Part shown: positions 51,198 to 62,679 of the stretch, piece after piece | How positions within the stretch are numbered: position 1 is the stretch's first letter | Layout: every line of letters starts with the position of its first letter | Source: Thereva unica | Taxonomy: Eukaryota; Arthropoda; Insecta; Diptera; Therevidae | NCBI GenBank assembly: GCA_949987705.1 | Contig: CATLJY010000097.1 | Span: 17,125 to 81,124 of the forward strand | DNA length: 64,000 nt | Direction: 5' to 3' | Translations under genes and position numbers: made by a program | The notes under the pieces: model-generated | Database searches by the model: none | The model's input: only the letters and a program-made list of their open reading frames with translations | Told to the model about the DNA's origin: nothing

Positions 51198-51765
51198 ATT
51201 AAAAGTAGTGAAGTAGTGAAAAAGCGAAAATATCCATACAAGGGAAAAAATTGTAATTTTGATTTCTCTTGTGAGAAATTATCCCCAACTGAATGATAAG
51301 AAAAACCTAAAATACGGGGTCTCAAGAAGTAAGGAGCTTCTTTGGAAACAAATTTCTCAATATCTGGAGTGTTCTGGTAAATAATGATAATTTTCAGTTA
51401 CTTCTTAGTTAATAGGAAAAATTCTCATTCTTTTTCGAGTATTAGTTGCTAAAAAAGTGGACATACCTATGAGATAAAATGCCATTCATAAATTACGTCA
51501 CACGTTAAGAAGGAGGGAGGGGGTCGACGAAGTGTGCCATTGTGTGACAAGGGGTGGGAGAGGTCCTGAATTTCGTTACGTCAGATTTAAAAATCTAATA
51601 ACAGGAATATCCCGCTTTACTTGAGTGATACGTTCCGCGAAAACTTGCGTTACGTGAAATTGCGTTTCAGCATAGCCAAAAGTCAGTACAAAATTTGTTT
51701 TTAGTCTGCTTGGAAACATATTTTTTTAGACAAGCAGTTCTTATTTAATTATAAAATGGTTAACA
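51198..51765. other. Spacer without recognised feature
   Basis: AT-rich flank between LINE9 and HINE-4. No ORF, RNA gene or repeat supported. Confidence 0.4.
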
Positions 51766-52757
51766 TTTCATCCGTATTTCGTTCGCTGCACTAAAACGGG
51801 TGTTCAATCGTATTGAGCGTGCTGAAGCGCCGTTGACAAACTGAGAAGCGAATGACTTCATTTGGAAATTCCAAAGCTTTCCGGAGATATTAGCAAAACT
51901 GTAACTGTTAAGTACTTGTCAGACTTGAACAAAAAGAACAAATTTTGCGGTAACTACCGGATATCCTGGGATGAACCTGAAACTGTACCACGCATAGAAA
52001 ACAATTCCCCGTCAAAAAGTGCTAATCCAAGGTTTGAAAAATTTGCGCTGTTTGTAAAGGGTAACCAAATTTTTGCATGATTTTGAAAGGTTTTCGGGTT
52101 TTGACAAGTTTTTTTTTTTGGAAGGCTATCGCTGTGCAGAACCCAAAAAAGATCACTTCGTTTAGAACGGGTCTCACTCCATCGAGTTTATTAGATATTA
52201 GCAAAACTTGTCAATTTAAGGTCTTTCTGACAATTAGTCGAAGTTTTTCTATTTAAACAAAAAAGGCCCGAACGAATATTATGAAATTTTTTCTGAGCAT
52301 TTCTTCGTTAATATTCTTTTTTCGGCACTTCAAGGAAGTCTTCGAACGACACGTCAACTAAGTCGATCAATGTAAAATATGGGCTACCGCTAATATTGCG
52401 TGTTGCCTATTGCCAGTTGCTTATTGCTTGTTGCCTCAGTGTGAGAGCCGCCTTATAGTTCGCGCGATATCGTGCAGGTACAAAAATCACTTACGCCACT
52501 TACTTTATGAAAATCTTTTCAGATCAAATTTCGGTTAATGGGCTTCGAACGACACCTCAACGAAGTCGATATATTTTTTGGTTCGCGCGATATCGTGCAG
52601 GAAAAAATGACCACATCCGTACGCATACACACACACACATACTTCCTCCCAATTTTTTGCTTAAAATGCTCCTGGGACCTTGAAAGATGAAAATACGTCG
52701 AAAATTTCGATTTCAATTTTCGGACCGATTGCAATAACTTCCTATACTGGGAGGTTA
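51766..52757 (-). mobile_element. HINE-4, 3'-truncated Helentron-associated element
   Basis: On minus starts TAACCTCCCAGTATAGGAAG at 52,757, then a (GT)n tract and the family body, but lacks the terminal ~250 bp with the hairpin and CTAG end. A foreign ~80-bp segment rich in TTGCC/TTGCTTGTTGCC steps interrupts it at about 52,370-52,455. Confidence 0.75.
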
Positions 52758-52959
52758 AAAATATGTTTCTCGAAATTTCAAAAAAAAAAAAAGAAAAAAA
52801 TTAACTTGAAATTAAAAATTGTATTCAAAAAAAATCATCAGATTTTTGTAGAGGCCCCTGCTCTTCGTGACCCTAGGCCATGGCCTAGTCCGCCCTAATG
52901 GGTAACCCAGCACTGGATGGAGGCCAAGAATCGAATTGGGCTGTAGAGCTATCGAAAAA

Positions 52960-53084
52960 AAGAAAAAGTTATATTTCGGTGACCAGGCACCCATATGAGG
53001 ATGGTCCTGAACTGCTGAGCCATCTCGTTAAGACATCTGCGCATTCAGATATAGTTCTGGAGTTATTAGTGCAAGAGCGCAGGG
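52960..53084 (-). pseudogene. LINE3 RNase H, distal part
   Basis: Continues from the solo LTR: LRSCTNNSRTISECADVLTR, then in a shifted frame TILIWVPGHRNI, the conserved histidine block of LINE RNase H. Coding similarity ends at about 52,960. Confidence 0.65.
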
Positions 53085-53366
53085 TATGCAAAATGCTGTG
53101 GGAGAACGATTTAAAGAAACATAAACTTCGATATAATCCATTCATTTACTAACACTTTAAAGATTATTAATTTATCGCAAAGTAAAAAAACAATAACAAA
53201 AATTCAATTGCCTAAATTCACGGTCGTTGCAACCGAATTCTATTCGCGGTCATGGTCGTACGGAGGTTCTACTGCAACTAGTTTAGCAATTTAGAATACA
53301 GCAAGAGTGACTGTCCTTCTTAGCACAGTTAGAGGGACAGCAGTTGATGACTGACCTTTTCCAACA
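53085..53366 (-). repeat. Solo LTR of the BEL2 family
   Basis: 282 bp, TGTTGGAAAAGG...CATTTTGCATA on minus, clearly related to the BEL2 LTR but with many substitutions and small indels. Flanked by CAGGG and CAGGT. No internal sequence, so it is the product of LTR-LTR recombination of an older insertion. Confidence 0.9.
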
Positions 53367-53826
53367 CAGGTCCTTCAGAGCCGCCTGACTATCTGAGAAG
53401 ATGTAAACAGTTCGGTTCCTTTCGCCTTGCTGGTTGGTTTGCAAAACAGCCCCATAGCTCAAAAGTCCGCTTGGTAAACACTGCAGTGATTGGGTAGTCG
53501 GAAAGAGACTTCAATCCCAAGCCCCGACGAGGAGACTCGGTCTCCCACTCGATCCTCGAGTTAGAGCCATCAGTGAAAAAGTTTATGGCATATTGAATAC
53601 TATGTGGTCTATTATTCCATTCACGACGCGACGTGTCGACTTCATAGTTCTTCGTAAAGTTGACCTCGGATGTGCGAAAATCGGTTTCTGTGGGAATATT
53701 GACAGAGTCTAGCACCTTAAAGTGCCCTCCTCTAATTCCGGTCCAAGATCCAGGTTCTTTTATTCTGAGCGCTGCAATAGTCGCATTTTCCCTTGCCACA
53801 AGGTTCAACGGAGGGAGGTATATCAT
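53367..53826 (-). pseudogene. LINE3 RNase H, proximal part
   Basis: One frame has AINFFTDGSNSR (first catalytic Asp) to 53,389; another frame continues as VYIFSDSQAALKDL up to the solo LTR. The two are joined by a frameshift near 53,410. Confidence 0.75.
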
Positions 53827-54253
53827 ATCGCTTAGGGCATCTGTAGGTGTGGAACGAAGTGCGCCTGTTATGCATAACTCCGCTCATTTTTTCACTTCCT
53901 GTAGTTTGTTTATCACAGTGGACTTATTCAAAGTTGGACACCATACTCAGACCCCGTTGGACGGACAATCGCTGTATAGATCCATCGTACTATGTTAGGG
54001 GAGAAGCCCCATTTCTTCTCTATGGATTTTTTGCAAGCACTATGTTCGGTTTCTTAATGCGATCTTCTATGTTCTCATTCCAGAAAAGCTTCTTGTCCAA
54101 GGTTACTCCCAGATATTTGGCACTGTTAATAAATTTTAGCCTGACATTGTTTAGCCAGGGAGGAATTAGGGGTGGGGTTTTGTACCTCCTCGTGAAGAAA
54201 ACTAATTCTGCTTTTTCAGGGTTAACGCTGAGTCCGCGGGTGGCAGCCCAGTT
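53827..54253 (-). pseudogene. LINE3 RT thumb and connector
   Basis: After an in-frame TAA at about 54,254 the same frame continues: GLSVNPEKAELVFFTRRYK, AKYLGVTLDKKLFWNENIED. Normal RT thumb of this group. Confidence 0.7.
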
Positions 54254-55250
54254 TTAAAGAGTTACTAACGCTGCCTCAATGAGATCACAGAGGACTTGTG
54301 GTAATTTTCCTTTTATGATGATAACAATGTCATCCGCGTACGCCAGTACATGGTGTCCCACTGCCTCCATGCATAGCAGCAACTGGTTCCCAGGCACGAC
54401 CCATAGAAGTGGAAAAAGTACTCCTCCTTGCGGGGTACCTCTGTTGATGACCCTTCGGACCAAGCAGTCGCCAAGGTTTGAGCTTATGATCCTGTCGGTA
54501 AGCACTTGATGTATAAGAGACACCAGCGGCGCCTCGATCCTCCGTTTCGCCAAGGCCAGGGTAATAGCTTCCGGGAGCACGTTGTTAAACGCTCTCTCTA
54601 TGTCAAGGAAAGCTACTAATATGTATTCTTTGGCTTGGAGTGACTTTTCTATCGTTGAAACCAACGAGTGAAAGGCAGTATTCGTGGATCTACCCTTTGT
54701 ATAGGCGTGCTGCGCGCCAGAGAGTACTGAGGGTGGTATGGTCTGCCTAAGATATATTTTAATTAATCTTTCTAGAGTCTTCAATAAAAAGAATGATAGG
54801 CTGATTGGCCTGTAGTCTTTGGGTGTTTTATGGGAGGCTTTCCTTGCCTTGGGTATAAAGACCACTTTTACCCTCTTTCCAGCTAGAAGGAAAACAGTTG
54901 ATCTGAAGGCACCCGGAAAACATGGCCTGCAACCAGGGCATGATATGACTAACCGTGCGTTGCAGTTTTGCCGGTACTATGACGTCAGGGCCTGGTGATT
55001 TATAGGACTGGAAGGTGCTTACAGCCCATTCAATTCTCGCTCTGTTTATGATGGATTTGACCAGCTGTGGTGAGGCCGGAGGGTCAAAGGCGATGGTTCT
55101 CTTAGTCGTGGTACTACTCGGGAAGTGGGTGTCCATGAATAGTGTGAAAGATTCTCTGCTTAACTCTGTCCAATAGCCGTTTTCTTTGCGTAAGTTATCA
55201 AGCATTATGGGCGCTTTAGTTAGTATTTTACGTAGCCTTGAAGCTTCCAA
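54254..55250 (-). pseudogene. LINE3 reverse transcriptase
   Basis: Two overlapping frames. 54,828-55,250: SYKSPGPDVIVPAKLQR. 54,254-54,865: KDYRPISLSFFLLKTLERLI, AYTKGRSTNTAFHSLV, FLDIERAFNNV, GTPQGGVLFPLLW and VLAYADDIVIII (catalytic YADD). Shift near 54,840. Confidence 0.85.
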
Positions 55251-55696
55251 TGTGGACTCTATATTTCTGCAAATGGTGGCCCAGGAGGTACATTAGGCCT
55301 TCCTTATATTGTTTGGAAGCCTCTTTACGGTTTGTTCGGACAAGCTTTATTTAAAGCAAAGGAGCATTGTCCTGTGAAAATGTCCACAATGCTGTCGAGT
55401 TGTTCCCGGTTTTTGGGAATACAGGGTGGCTTAGCGGCTAGGTTCTTTGCGATTAGCCTAGTATAGTAATAGTCCAATCAATCTACGGATTCACAATGTT
55501 AATTTCCATACAATTGAAGGCAGGAAAAAAATATGGGCGTGTAGAACAATTCATTTGAAGAAAGAGCGCGTGTTTTTTTACGGAATTTCATTGGCGAACT
55601 TAACCTAAAAAATTCGCAAAAGTAAAAAAACGGGTTTTTGCTAATAAAACAAAAAGTTGAGCTCGAATCCGAAAAAGTTAAATGAGAAAGTTATAG

Positions 55697-55903
55697 TTAT
55701 ATAAATGGGGTCATTTTCCTTGTTATAGATTGTAGCCTGGTGCCTAATAGGTAGTTAAAAATGGCTTCACTTCGGTCATTGGTGTCCGTGCTGCCCCATT
55801 GTGTGTGGTGTGCATTTACAACGCCGCCCATAACCAGGACTGTGGCAGCATCGATGTAACTTACCAGAACATTGTTTAGGTTTATTTGTATCACCTTCAT
55901 CAT
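55697..55903 (-). pseudogene. LINE3 endonuclease remnant
   Basis: MKVIQINLNN, then after a deletion VLVMGGVVNAHHTQWGS. The expected GGDxNAHH has Val for the catalytic Asp. Marks the 5' coding end of LINE3. Confidence 0.65.
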
Positions 55904-55909
55904 GTTGTT

Positions 55910-56024
55910 GGTTTATGACCCCGACGATGGTCACCTCCGCTTCTTCGTCGCCGAGCTAAGGAGTGGGTGCATATTCATGTATATTCATACATTCATGGCT
56001 CTGCCCAGCTCAGAGTCTGACGAT
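55910..56024. other. Short spacer
   Basis: No feature recognised. Confidence 0.3.
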
Positions 56025-56462
56025 GCTCTAGTTTCGGTCAAAGTCTAGAAATTAACAAGTCTTTCATCTTCATATAGTTAATGAGTGGAAGGCGAACAGC
56101 TATATGCAAAAGTTCTTCAAATGACGAAGTCTTGCTATCAGAGAGAGAATGCAACATTTTTATACGCGTTTGCATACAACTAAACAGCTAAACTTTTATG
56201 ACTTTATATGGGAATAAACTTAATGTATTGGTGCTCGTTTGTTTTGATTACTGAAAGAAAACAGCTGATTCAATTTTCTTTCCTTTTCTGTTCTGCATAC
56301 TTTATCGTAAAGAGAGAATCTGGCTTTGTCTCGCTGAATTCACGAAGTATGCGTTGAGTTTTGCTCAGCAGTGATGTTCATATGCATGCACACAACTAAC
56401 GGGGGAGAAATTTTGTATGAAGATGAAAGACTTGTTATTACTAGACTTTGGTTTCGGTCCGA
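56025..56462. repeat. Palindromic MITE-like repeat
   Basis: Left arm TTTCGGTCAAAGTCTAG...AACAAGTCTTTCATCTTCAT is mirrored by ATGAAGATGAAAGACTTGTT...CTAGACTTTGG on the right, about 45 bp per arm with a few mismatches. The centre is about 350 bp without coding capacity. No confirmed duplication. Confidence 0.65.
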
Positions 56463-57152
56463 GCTTCGGCTTCGCCGTCAGTGATCAAGTCGAAGTGAAG
56501 TGATTCTTCATTCTAAATCCCTTCTGATTGAATTAATGTTGTTAAGAATTACAAACAATTATTTCATCCTTTTTTGTGTATCACGGGATTGTTTTTTCCT
56601 GAAGTCGGTTTGTAAAACTTTATTTTTTTCATTACATTTCTGTTCGTTTTCAAATCTGCTATATAATTGGGCTGTCGAATTTTCTACATAAAAATTCTAA
56701 ATTCTAAAGAGATCATAGAAATATAGAAAATATCATAGACATAGAGATAAGCACAAGTTAAATTCCATTGCACGGTACTTTAAATCCATTTCTTGCACTT
56801 GCTCAAAAGGGTTGTTTATCTCTTCAAGAAAATGCACCATAGGAAACATTTTTTAAAGGTAAAATTCGTCGCGAGACGAAATTTGATTCTTTGGTATTTC
56901 GTATTTGAATTTTCTCACGAGAAAATAATTATTTTGATTCTGTGTTTTGTGTCTTAGGTTCATATGTGTATGTTCTGTTAAAACAGATAAAAATTAGTAT
57001 TAGTATAGTAGTGAAGATAAGAAAATAAATGTTTAGTCAGAGATTGTCACTGAAACTCATAATAGGCTTTTATTTTGTCGTTTTACCAAGTGAGCCTACG
57101 TTTTACCAAGTGAGCACTGCTTTTTATGCATTTTACTGCATTTTATGTTTTA
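56463..57152. other. AT-rich region without recognised feature
   Basis: Between the palindromic repeat and the gypsy2 LTR. Only short ORFs; nothing supported. Confidence 0.4.
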
Positions 57153-57433
57153 TGTTGTAAATTAAGTGAAGTAGTACCAAGCACTGCTTTCACATCAATT
57201 GCTTTCACTTACGGGTACAAGAACCCTAAGCTAATGTTTTGTTTTTTCCTTTTTACTTTCAAATAAAACATCCGTATTTAAATTCAAAGTAACTCTTTAT
57301 TCCGTATTAATTTTTTGTAACACACCCGATCGATGTCGCTGCCAAAACGCAAAGCAAGTTAACCAGCAGCTGAGGCCAAGAATCAACAAAACTGCAGTAC
57401 TAAATTTAAAGGTACCAATGTACATACATGACA
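57153..57433 (-). repeat. Putative gypsy2 3' LTR
   Basis: Starts TGTCATGTATG right after the polypurine tract and could end ...ATTTACAACA at 57,153 (TG...CA, 281 bp). Has an AATAAAG signal near 57,300. The partner LTR is outside the window, so the far boundary is a guess. Confidence 0.5.
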
Positions 57434-57435
57434 AC

Positions 57436-57455
57436 TTTCCCCCTTTTACTTTTGA
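57436..57455 (-). promoter_or_regulatory. gypsy2 polypurine tract
   Basis: On minus AAAAGTAAAAGGGGGAAAG, adjacent to the LTR start. Confidence 0.7.
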
Positions 57456-57456
57456 C

Positions 57457-57966
57457 TTACAATTCATGAAGCAATCTCTTGGGTGTTCTTCTTTTCCTAA
57501 CTGATCTTCTGGCTATTTCTTGCGTATTTCCAGTTTTAGTTTTTTCTTTCATTATTTGTTCTCCTGTTACATTCTCTACAATCCTTTTCTTATTATTTTC
57601 TAAAAATGAACATAACCTCTTTTTAAAATTTGTACCCGCCATATAAAATTTCTCTTGACAATTTTTCTTTCTAATCTGATTTTTGTGTATTAGTCTTATA
57701 CTATTGTTTATCTTAATTAAGTATGTTACTGGGCTAATCTTCTTCATTATTTTACCCTGCAACCATTTAACATATGTTTTGAACTGATTTTTATACATAA
57801 CTACTTCCCCTTCTTTAAAGTTTTCCTCTTCATTATTCTTTATTTTTACATTAATATTTCCCTTAAACTGATTTTCTCTAACTTTTACTTTACATGAATT
57901 TTCTTTATTAGCATTGAAATTATTTGCAATTTTTAAAAAACCTAAACCTAGAGTAATTATATGCAA
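57457..57966 (-). pseudogene. gypsy2 integrase C-terminal tail
   Basis: Basic 170-codon frame with VVMYKNQFKTYVKWLQGKI (SH3-like GPY/F-type fold, K-W-x-x-G) and a RRSVRKRRTPKRL end. It follows the integrase core after a break at about 58,050. Confidence 0.7.
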
Positions 57967-58086
57967 AAATTAACTGTGCTGGAGTTTTAGATACGGTCGA
58001 GCATTCCAAATTTCTATTTTGCATTAAATAAGTTATTATCTTATCTTGAGTTTCTTTCTTCTATTATATAACGTCTTAACACTCGT

Positions 58087-58635
58087 TTAATACTTTGGAC
58101 GGCTCGTTCTGTTTGACTGCAGATGATATGGAGGAGAATGGGTTAATTTTATTCCGTGAAACTTACAATATTTCTGAAATTCAAATAAACTAAAGGGTGG
58201 ACCATTATCTGACACTATTTCCTGTGGAAACCCGAATATGGAAAAAAATTCTTTCAATACTGTTTTTAACGCTACGGCATTAGTTGAGTTCATTAATTTA
58301 ATTTCTTTAAACTTACTATATGAATCAAATAAAATCAAAAATGTTTTACCCATGAAAAAGAAAAAATCAAGATGAATTCGTTCGAACGGATAATTACTTT
58401 TTGGCCATCTTGACGTTGCTTCTTCTTTTTTATAATTTTGTGTTTGCTCACACACTTCACATATTTTCACTTTCCTCTCTATGTCCTTATCAATAGCAGG
58501 CCACCAGACATACGATCTAGCCAGTTTTTCCATATTAACTATCCCTAAATGATTTTCATGTAAAAGTTCCAAAATAGTATGTTGAAGACAATTCGGAATG
58601 ACTACTCTATGATTATAGGTAGAAAATACAATCAT
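58087..58635 (-). pseudogene. gypsy2 integrase core
   Basis: Zinc-binding HENHLGIVNMEKLARSYVWW and CEVCEQ, then catalytic HLDFFFF (D) and IVSDNGPPFSLFEF (D), THSPPYHLQSNRTSR where the conserved Glu of the DDE triad would follow and the frame ends. Joins DNA ends to the target. Confidence 0.85.
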
Positions 58636-59401
58636 TTTCTAGTGAAAGGCTGTTTCTTTTAATAAAGTAAGTATGGAGCTCATATCCTATTCCCTGCAGC
58701 CATGACGATTTCAAATACCCTATGACTTTATTTAATTCTGTATCATGATTCGTATGTTGTTTTACAACATTAATGTCTATAAGAGACTCATTTGCACTGA
58801 AATAATTTATTGACATTTCTTCGACTTCTGTACCGACTGACAATGGTAACCTGGCCAAGGCATCTGCGTGACGCATTAATGCACTTTTCCTATACTCTAT
58901 ATTATACTTATAGGCTGACAATAAAATAGACCAACGCTGTAACCGTGCAGTGGCTTCCGCCGATGTTCCTCTTTTTGGATTAAATAACTCTTGTAAAGCT
59001 TGATGATCCGTATAGAGTGTAAACTCTTGCCCATATATGTAGGTAGTTATGAAATTTTTTTGTTGCAAAAATTATTGCTAAAGCTTCCCTATGTAACTGC
59101 GAGTAATTTTTTTCAGCTGAATTAAAGTGCTCGAACCAAATAACACTGGTTTTTCAATTCCATCTACTATGTGCGACATCACGGCTTCCAAACCGTATGC
59201 ACTAGCATCTACAGCTATAATTATTGGTTTCCTTGGATCATATAACTCTAATAAATTATTTGATAATAATAGATGTTTACTTTTTTTTGGAAAGACGTCT
59301 CACACTCTTTTGTCCATACAAACTGCAGATCTTTTTTAATAACCTATATAGGGAGTGAATGACATTATCTAAATTAGATAAAAACCGACCATAATAATTT
59401 A
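58613..59401 (-). pseudogene. gypsy2 RT end and RNase H
   Basis: From LINE6 inward: NYYGRFLSNLDNVIHSLYRL and LQFVWTKEC, then IIIAVDASAYGLEAVM (RNase H Asp), then after breaks FTLYTDHQALQELFN and HADALARLPL. Stops and frame changes occur near 59,080 and 59,260. Confidence 0.8.
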
Positions 59402-59687
59402 AGAGGGGGCGAACGGCTAACAAAGACCTCGGAAAGTGGTGGCACCCGATTTGTCACTTCTATCAAGACCCGAGAAAAGTCACTGCAGACGAACCCCTAG
59501 CAGACCTGTAAGCAAGTCCTAATCCCACCTCCCCGCGGTGCCCCCTGGGGTACTTCTTCGGAAGGAGCTAACGGGAGACGGGCGAATGGCGAGCTCTCTG
59601 CGCCACAAAACAGAGTTTTAAGTCGGTTTGGCTGAGGGTTAGCAACCCGCTCACATTAAAAACACCATTGCTACGAATCGGCAAACA

Positions 59688-61328
59688 ATGCCTCGGAATC
59701 GGATGGACAACACGACGACGACATTTGCTTTTCGAACAAGGACACGAATCGGATCATGGAATGTGAGAACACTGCTTGCTGAGGGACGGCTGGATGAAGT
59801 CCTCAACGAAATGAATCGATATAAAATCAAGATCATGGGACTTAGCGAGACCAGATGGCCCGATGCGGGGGAACATATCTGCCCAAACGGTGAGTCCTTC
59901 TTATATTCTGGTAGAAACGAAACTGAAAGCCGTAGGAGTGGCGTTGGCGTAATACTCACCAAAGAAGCCAGGTCCAGCCTCATTAGCTGGTCACCAGTTT
60001 CTGAGAGGATTATTACCGTGCGCCTGCGTACCAGACTAAGAAGTACCACGGTAGTCCACTGCTATGCTCCAACTGAAGAGGCAGAAGATGACATCAGGGA
60101 CGAGTTCTATATGCGACTGAATGAGGTTTTTCGCTCTATTCCAAGGGGAGACATCATTGTTTTAATGGGTGACTTAAACGCAAAGATCGGCCGTGACAAC
60201 ACCAGCCTTGAACATACAATTGGAAACCAAGGCCTAAGCCAAGTTACCAATAACAATGGTGAGCTTTTCGTTGACTTTTGTAGTTCCCACCAACTCATGG
60301 TAGGTGGAACTTACTTTTGTCACAAGAGGATACACACAGAGACCTGGGTATCGCCCGATGGTAGAACGAGAAATCAGATAGATCACGTGGCCGTCAGCCG
60401 CAGATGGAGAACTATTCTTGAGGATGTCAGGAGTTTCAGGGGAGCGGATACTGGAAGCGACCACCATTTGGTTGTAGCAACTATTCGCCTTAAAATCGCC
60501 GCAATCAGAAACGTGCAACAAACTGTTAGAACCCGTAGACGGTTTAACGTAGACCTCCTGCGGGAGAGCGTTAAAAAGCGAGAATTTGCTGGAAACCTAC
60601 AAGACTTATTAAACCAGCAAATCGTTTCTGACGACACAAATATTGAAGAATTGTGGAGTACGACGAAGGGCGCGATATTGACGGCTGCGGAAATGAGCAT
60701 CGGTTATGTCCAAGGAAACCAGCAACACTGGATCTCGGACACAACCTGGCAAAAAATAGAACGCAGAAGGGCCCTCAAAAATAACGTAAACTCTACAAAC
60801 GACCCGGAAAGACGTCACCAATTAGAACGGGAATACTCCCAATTACATCGGGAGGTTAAGAGAAGTGTCCGGCGTGATAAAAGGCAGCAGATAAATGAGC
60901 TCGCAGAAAAAGCGGAAAACGCGGCAAACACTGGCAACAGTAAGGTGCTGTACCAAATCACTAAACAGCTCTCGGGAAAGCACTCTACTAAAAAGCATGC
61001 CGTTAAGAGTGCGGATGGAAGGCAGGAGCAACTCCAAAGATGGAGAGATTACTTCTTCGCCGCCCTGAATGGTACACTTACACAGGAACCTCAGGAAAAC
61101 AACAACAATGCACAGCCAATAAGAATCGCCACTCGGGCCCCATCCAAGACGGAAATAGTAACCGCAATTCATGCGATGGCCAATGGTAAAGCAGCAGGAA
61201 AAGATGGCACCCCGCCAGAATTGTTGAAAGCCGACTCAAGCCTCATAGCAGATGCGCTTCAGCCAATCCTAGAAATAGCATGGAACACAGAAACTCCTTT
61301 CCGGAGGATTGGACGGAAGGTATCATAG
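59688..61328 (+). CDS. LINE6 endonuclease and RT N-terminus
   Basis: 546 codons from ATG 59,688. EEP endonuclease at about 20-265: GSWNVRTLLAEGRL, MGLSETRWP, VVHCYAPTEE, IVLMGDLNAKIG (catalytic GDxN) and DTGSDHHLV (SDH). Linker, then ANGKAAGKDGTPPELLK, the start of RT. A 1-nt shift near 61,285 moves coding to the next frame. Confidence 0.9.
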   Translation: MPRNRMDNTTTTFAFRTRTRIGSWNVRTLLAEGRLDEVLNEMNRYKIKIMGLSETRWPDAGEHICPNGESFLYSGRNETESRRSGVGVILTKEARSSLISWSPVSERIITVRLRTRLRSTTVVHCYAPTEEAEDDIRDEFYMRLNEVFRSIPRGDIIVLMGDLNAKIGRDNTSLEHTIGNQGLSQVTNNNGELFVDFCSSHQLMVGGTYFCHKRIHTETWVSPDGRTRNQIDHVAVSRRWRTILEDVRSFRGADTGSDHHLVVATIRLKIAAIRNVQQTVRTRRRFNVDLLRESVKKREFAGNLQDLLNQQIVSDDTNIEELWSTTKGAILTAAEMSIGYVQGNQQHWISDTTWQKIERRRALKNNVNSTNDPERRHQLEREYSQLHREVKRSVRRDKRQQINELAEKAENAANTGNSKVLYQITKQLSGKHSTKKHAVKSADGRQEQLQRWRDYFFAALNGTLTQEPQENNNNAQPIRIATRAPSKTEIVTAIHAMANGKAAGKDGTPPELLKADSSLIADALQPILEIAWNTETPFRRIGRKVS

Positions 61329-61996
61329 TCAAAATACCAAAAAAGGGGGACCTAACAATATGCGACAACTGGAGAGGTATCTGTTTATTATCTACTGTGG
61401 GCAAAATTTTGTCCCATATATTACTATCTAGGATAAGTGAGGCAGTTGATCGAACGCTTAGGAGGCAGCAGGCCGGATTCAGGAAGGGCCGCTCCTGTAT
61501 TGATCATATTAACACCTTGAGAATAATAGTGGAGCAGTCTACTGAATTCCGATCCCCCCTTTACTTTGCTTTCGTAGACTATGAGAAAGCGTTCGACTCG
61601 GTTAATAGGAGCTTCATTTGGAAGGCACTACGGCGACGTGGACTGCCTGATAAAATAATAGAATTGATAAAAGCCCTATATAACAATTCCAAATGCAGAG
61701 TTCTCCATAATGGAAAATTATCCGACAGCTTTGAGGGGAGCTCAGGAGTACGACAAGGATGCCTACTTTCGCCATTACTATTTCTTATGGTAATAAATGA
61801 CATCCTTGTCGGCGCTCTAGATAATAGAACAGGCGGCATACAATGGGGTTTGGTAGACCGCCTTAAGGATCTCGACTACGCCGATGATATCTGTTTGCTG
61901 GCCCACAGACACCAGGACCTCAAAAACATGTTAAACAATTTGGCAACAGAAAGTAGTCCAGCAGGCTTAAAGCTAAATCCAACTAAAACTAAATAA
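61280..61996 (+). pseudogene. LINE6 reverse transcriptase core
   Basis: NWRGICLLSTVGKILSHIL, QAGFRKGRSCIDHI, AFVDYEKAFDSVNR (motif A), GVRQGCLLSPLLF and LDYADDICLLAH (YADD). Ends at TAA 61,994-61,996; LINE5 has GAA at this codon, so the stop is a point change. Confidence 0.9.
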
Positions 61997-62652
61997 ATGC
62001 GGATAAATGCAAACACCATTGAACGAACAACGCTGAATAACCGTGACGTGGAACTGGTAAATAAATTCTGCTACCTCGGTAGCATTACTACCGAAAATGG
62101 TGGGGCAGAAGAAGACGTCAGTTCCAGAATAAATAAAGCACGAGGCGCATATGCATGCCTGTCCCACATATGGAGATCAACGGTGATTTCCACTAACACC
62201 AAATTGTGAACAGCCGCAACTCCAACGTTAAGGCAGTTCTTTTGTATGGTTGCGAAACATGGAAAGTCACCCAATTCATAACAGGGCGCCTACAAGTCTT
62301 CATCAACAGATGCCTTCGTCGTATCCTAAAAATCCGCTGGCAAGATAGAATTTCAAACGAAGAACTATGGCGCCGTGCCGGCCAAGAAAGGATAGACGAC
62401 CAAATCAGGCGAAGGAAATGGAATTGGGTTGGCCACACCTTGCGACGCGAAAACGAAAATCTAGCCAAACAGGCCCTTGACTGGAATCCGCAAGGTTCCC
62501 GTCGAGTAGGAAGACCTAGAACAACGTGGAGGAGAGCCCTACTAGAAGAAGCCGCAACAACTGGAAGATCCAGGTCGGAGCTAAGAGCTGTCGCGCAAAA
62601 CAGAGTCCGCTGGAGGGCAACTGTTTCCGCCCTATGTCCCATGAGGGATTAA
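61997..62652 (+). pseudogene. LINE6 C-terminal domain
   Basis: MRINANTIERTTLNN...VNKFCYLGSITTENGG to 62,209, then from 62,209 in a new frame NSNVKAVLLYGCETWK, RRRKWNWVGHTLRR and GRPRTTWRR to TAA 62,650. The frame change coincides with a ~10-bp inverted segment at about 62,207-62,216. Confidence 0.85.
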
Positions 62653-62679
62653 AGGAGTTTAAAGAAAGAAGAAATATGA

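Larger units (their letters stand above)
52950..55903 (-). mobile_element. LINE3, RNase H-bearing LINE with nested solo LTR
   Basis: Minus strand: short endonuclease remnants (55,697-55,903), linker (about 55,320-55,450), RT (54,254-55,250), connector and RNase H (52,960-53,826). LINEs with RNase H belong to the I/R1/LOA-type groups; I do not go further. Frames are broken in many places and most of the endonuclease is missing. Confidence 0.75.
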
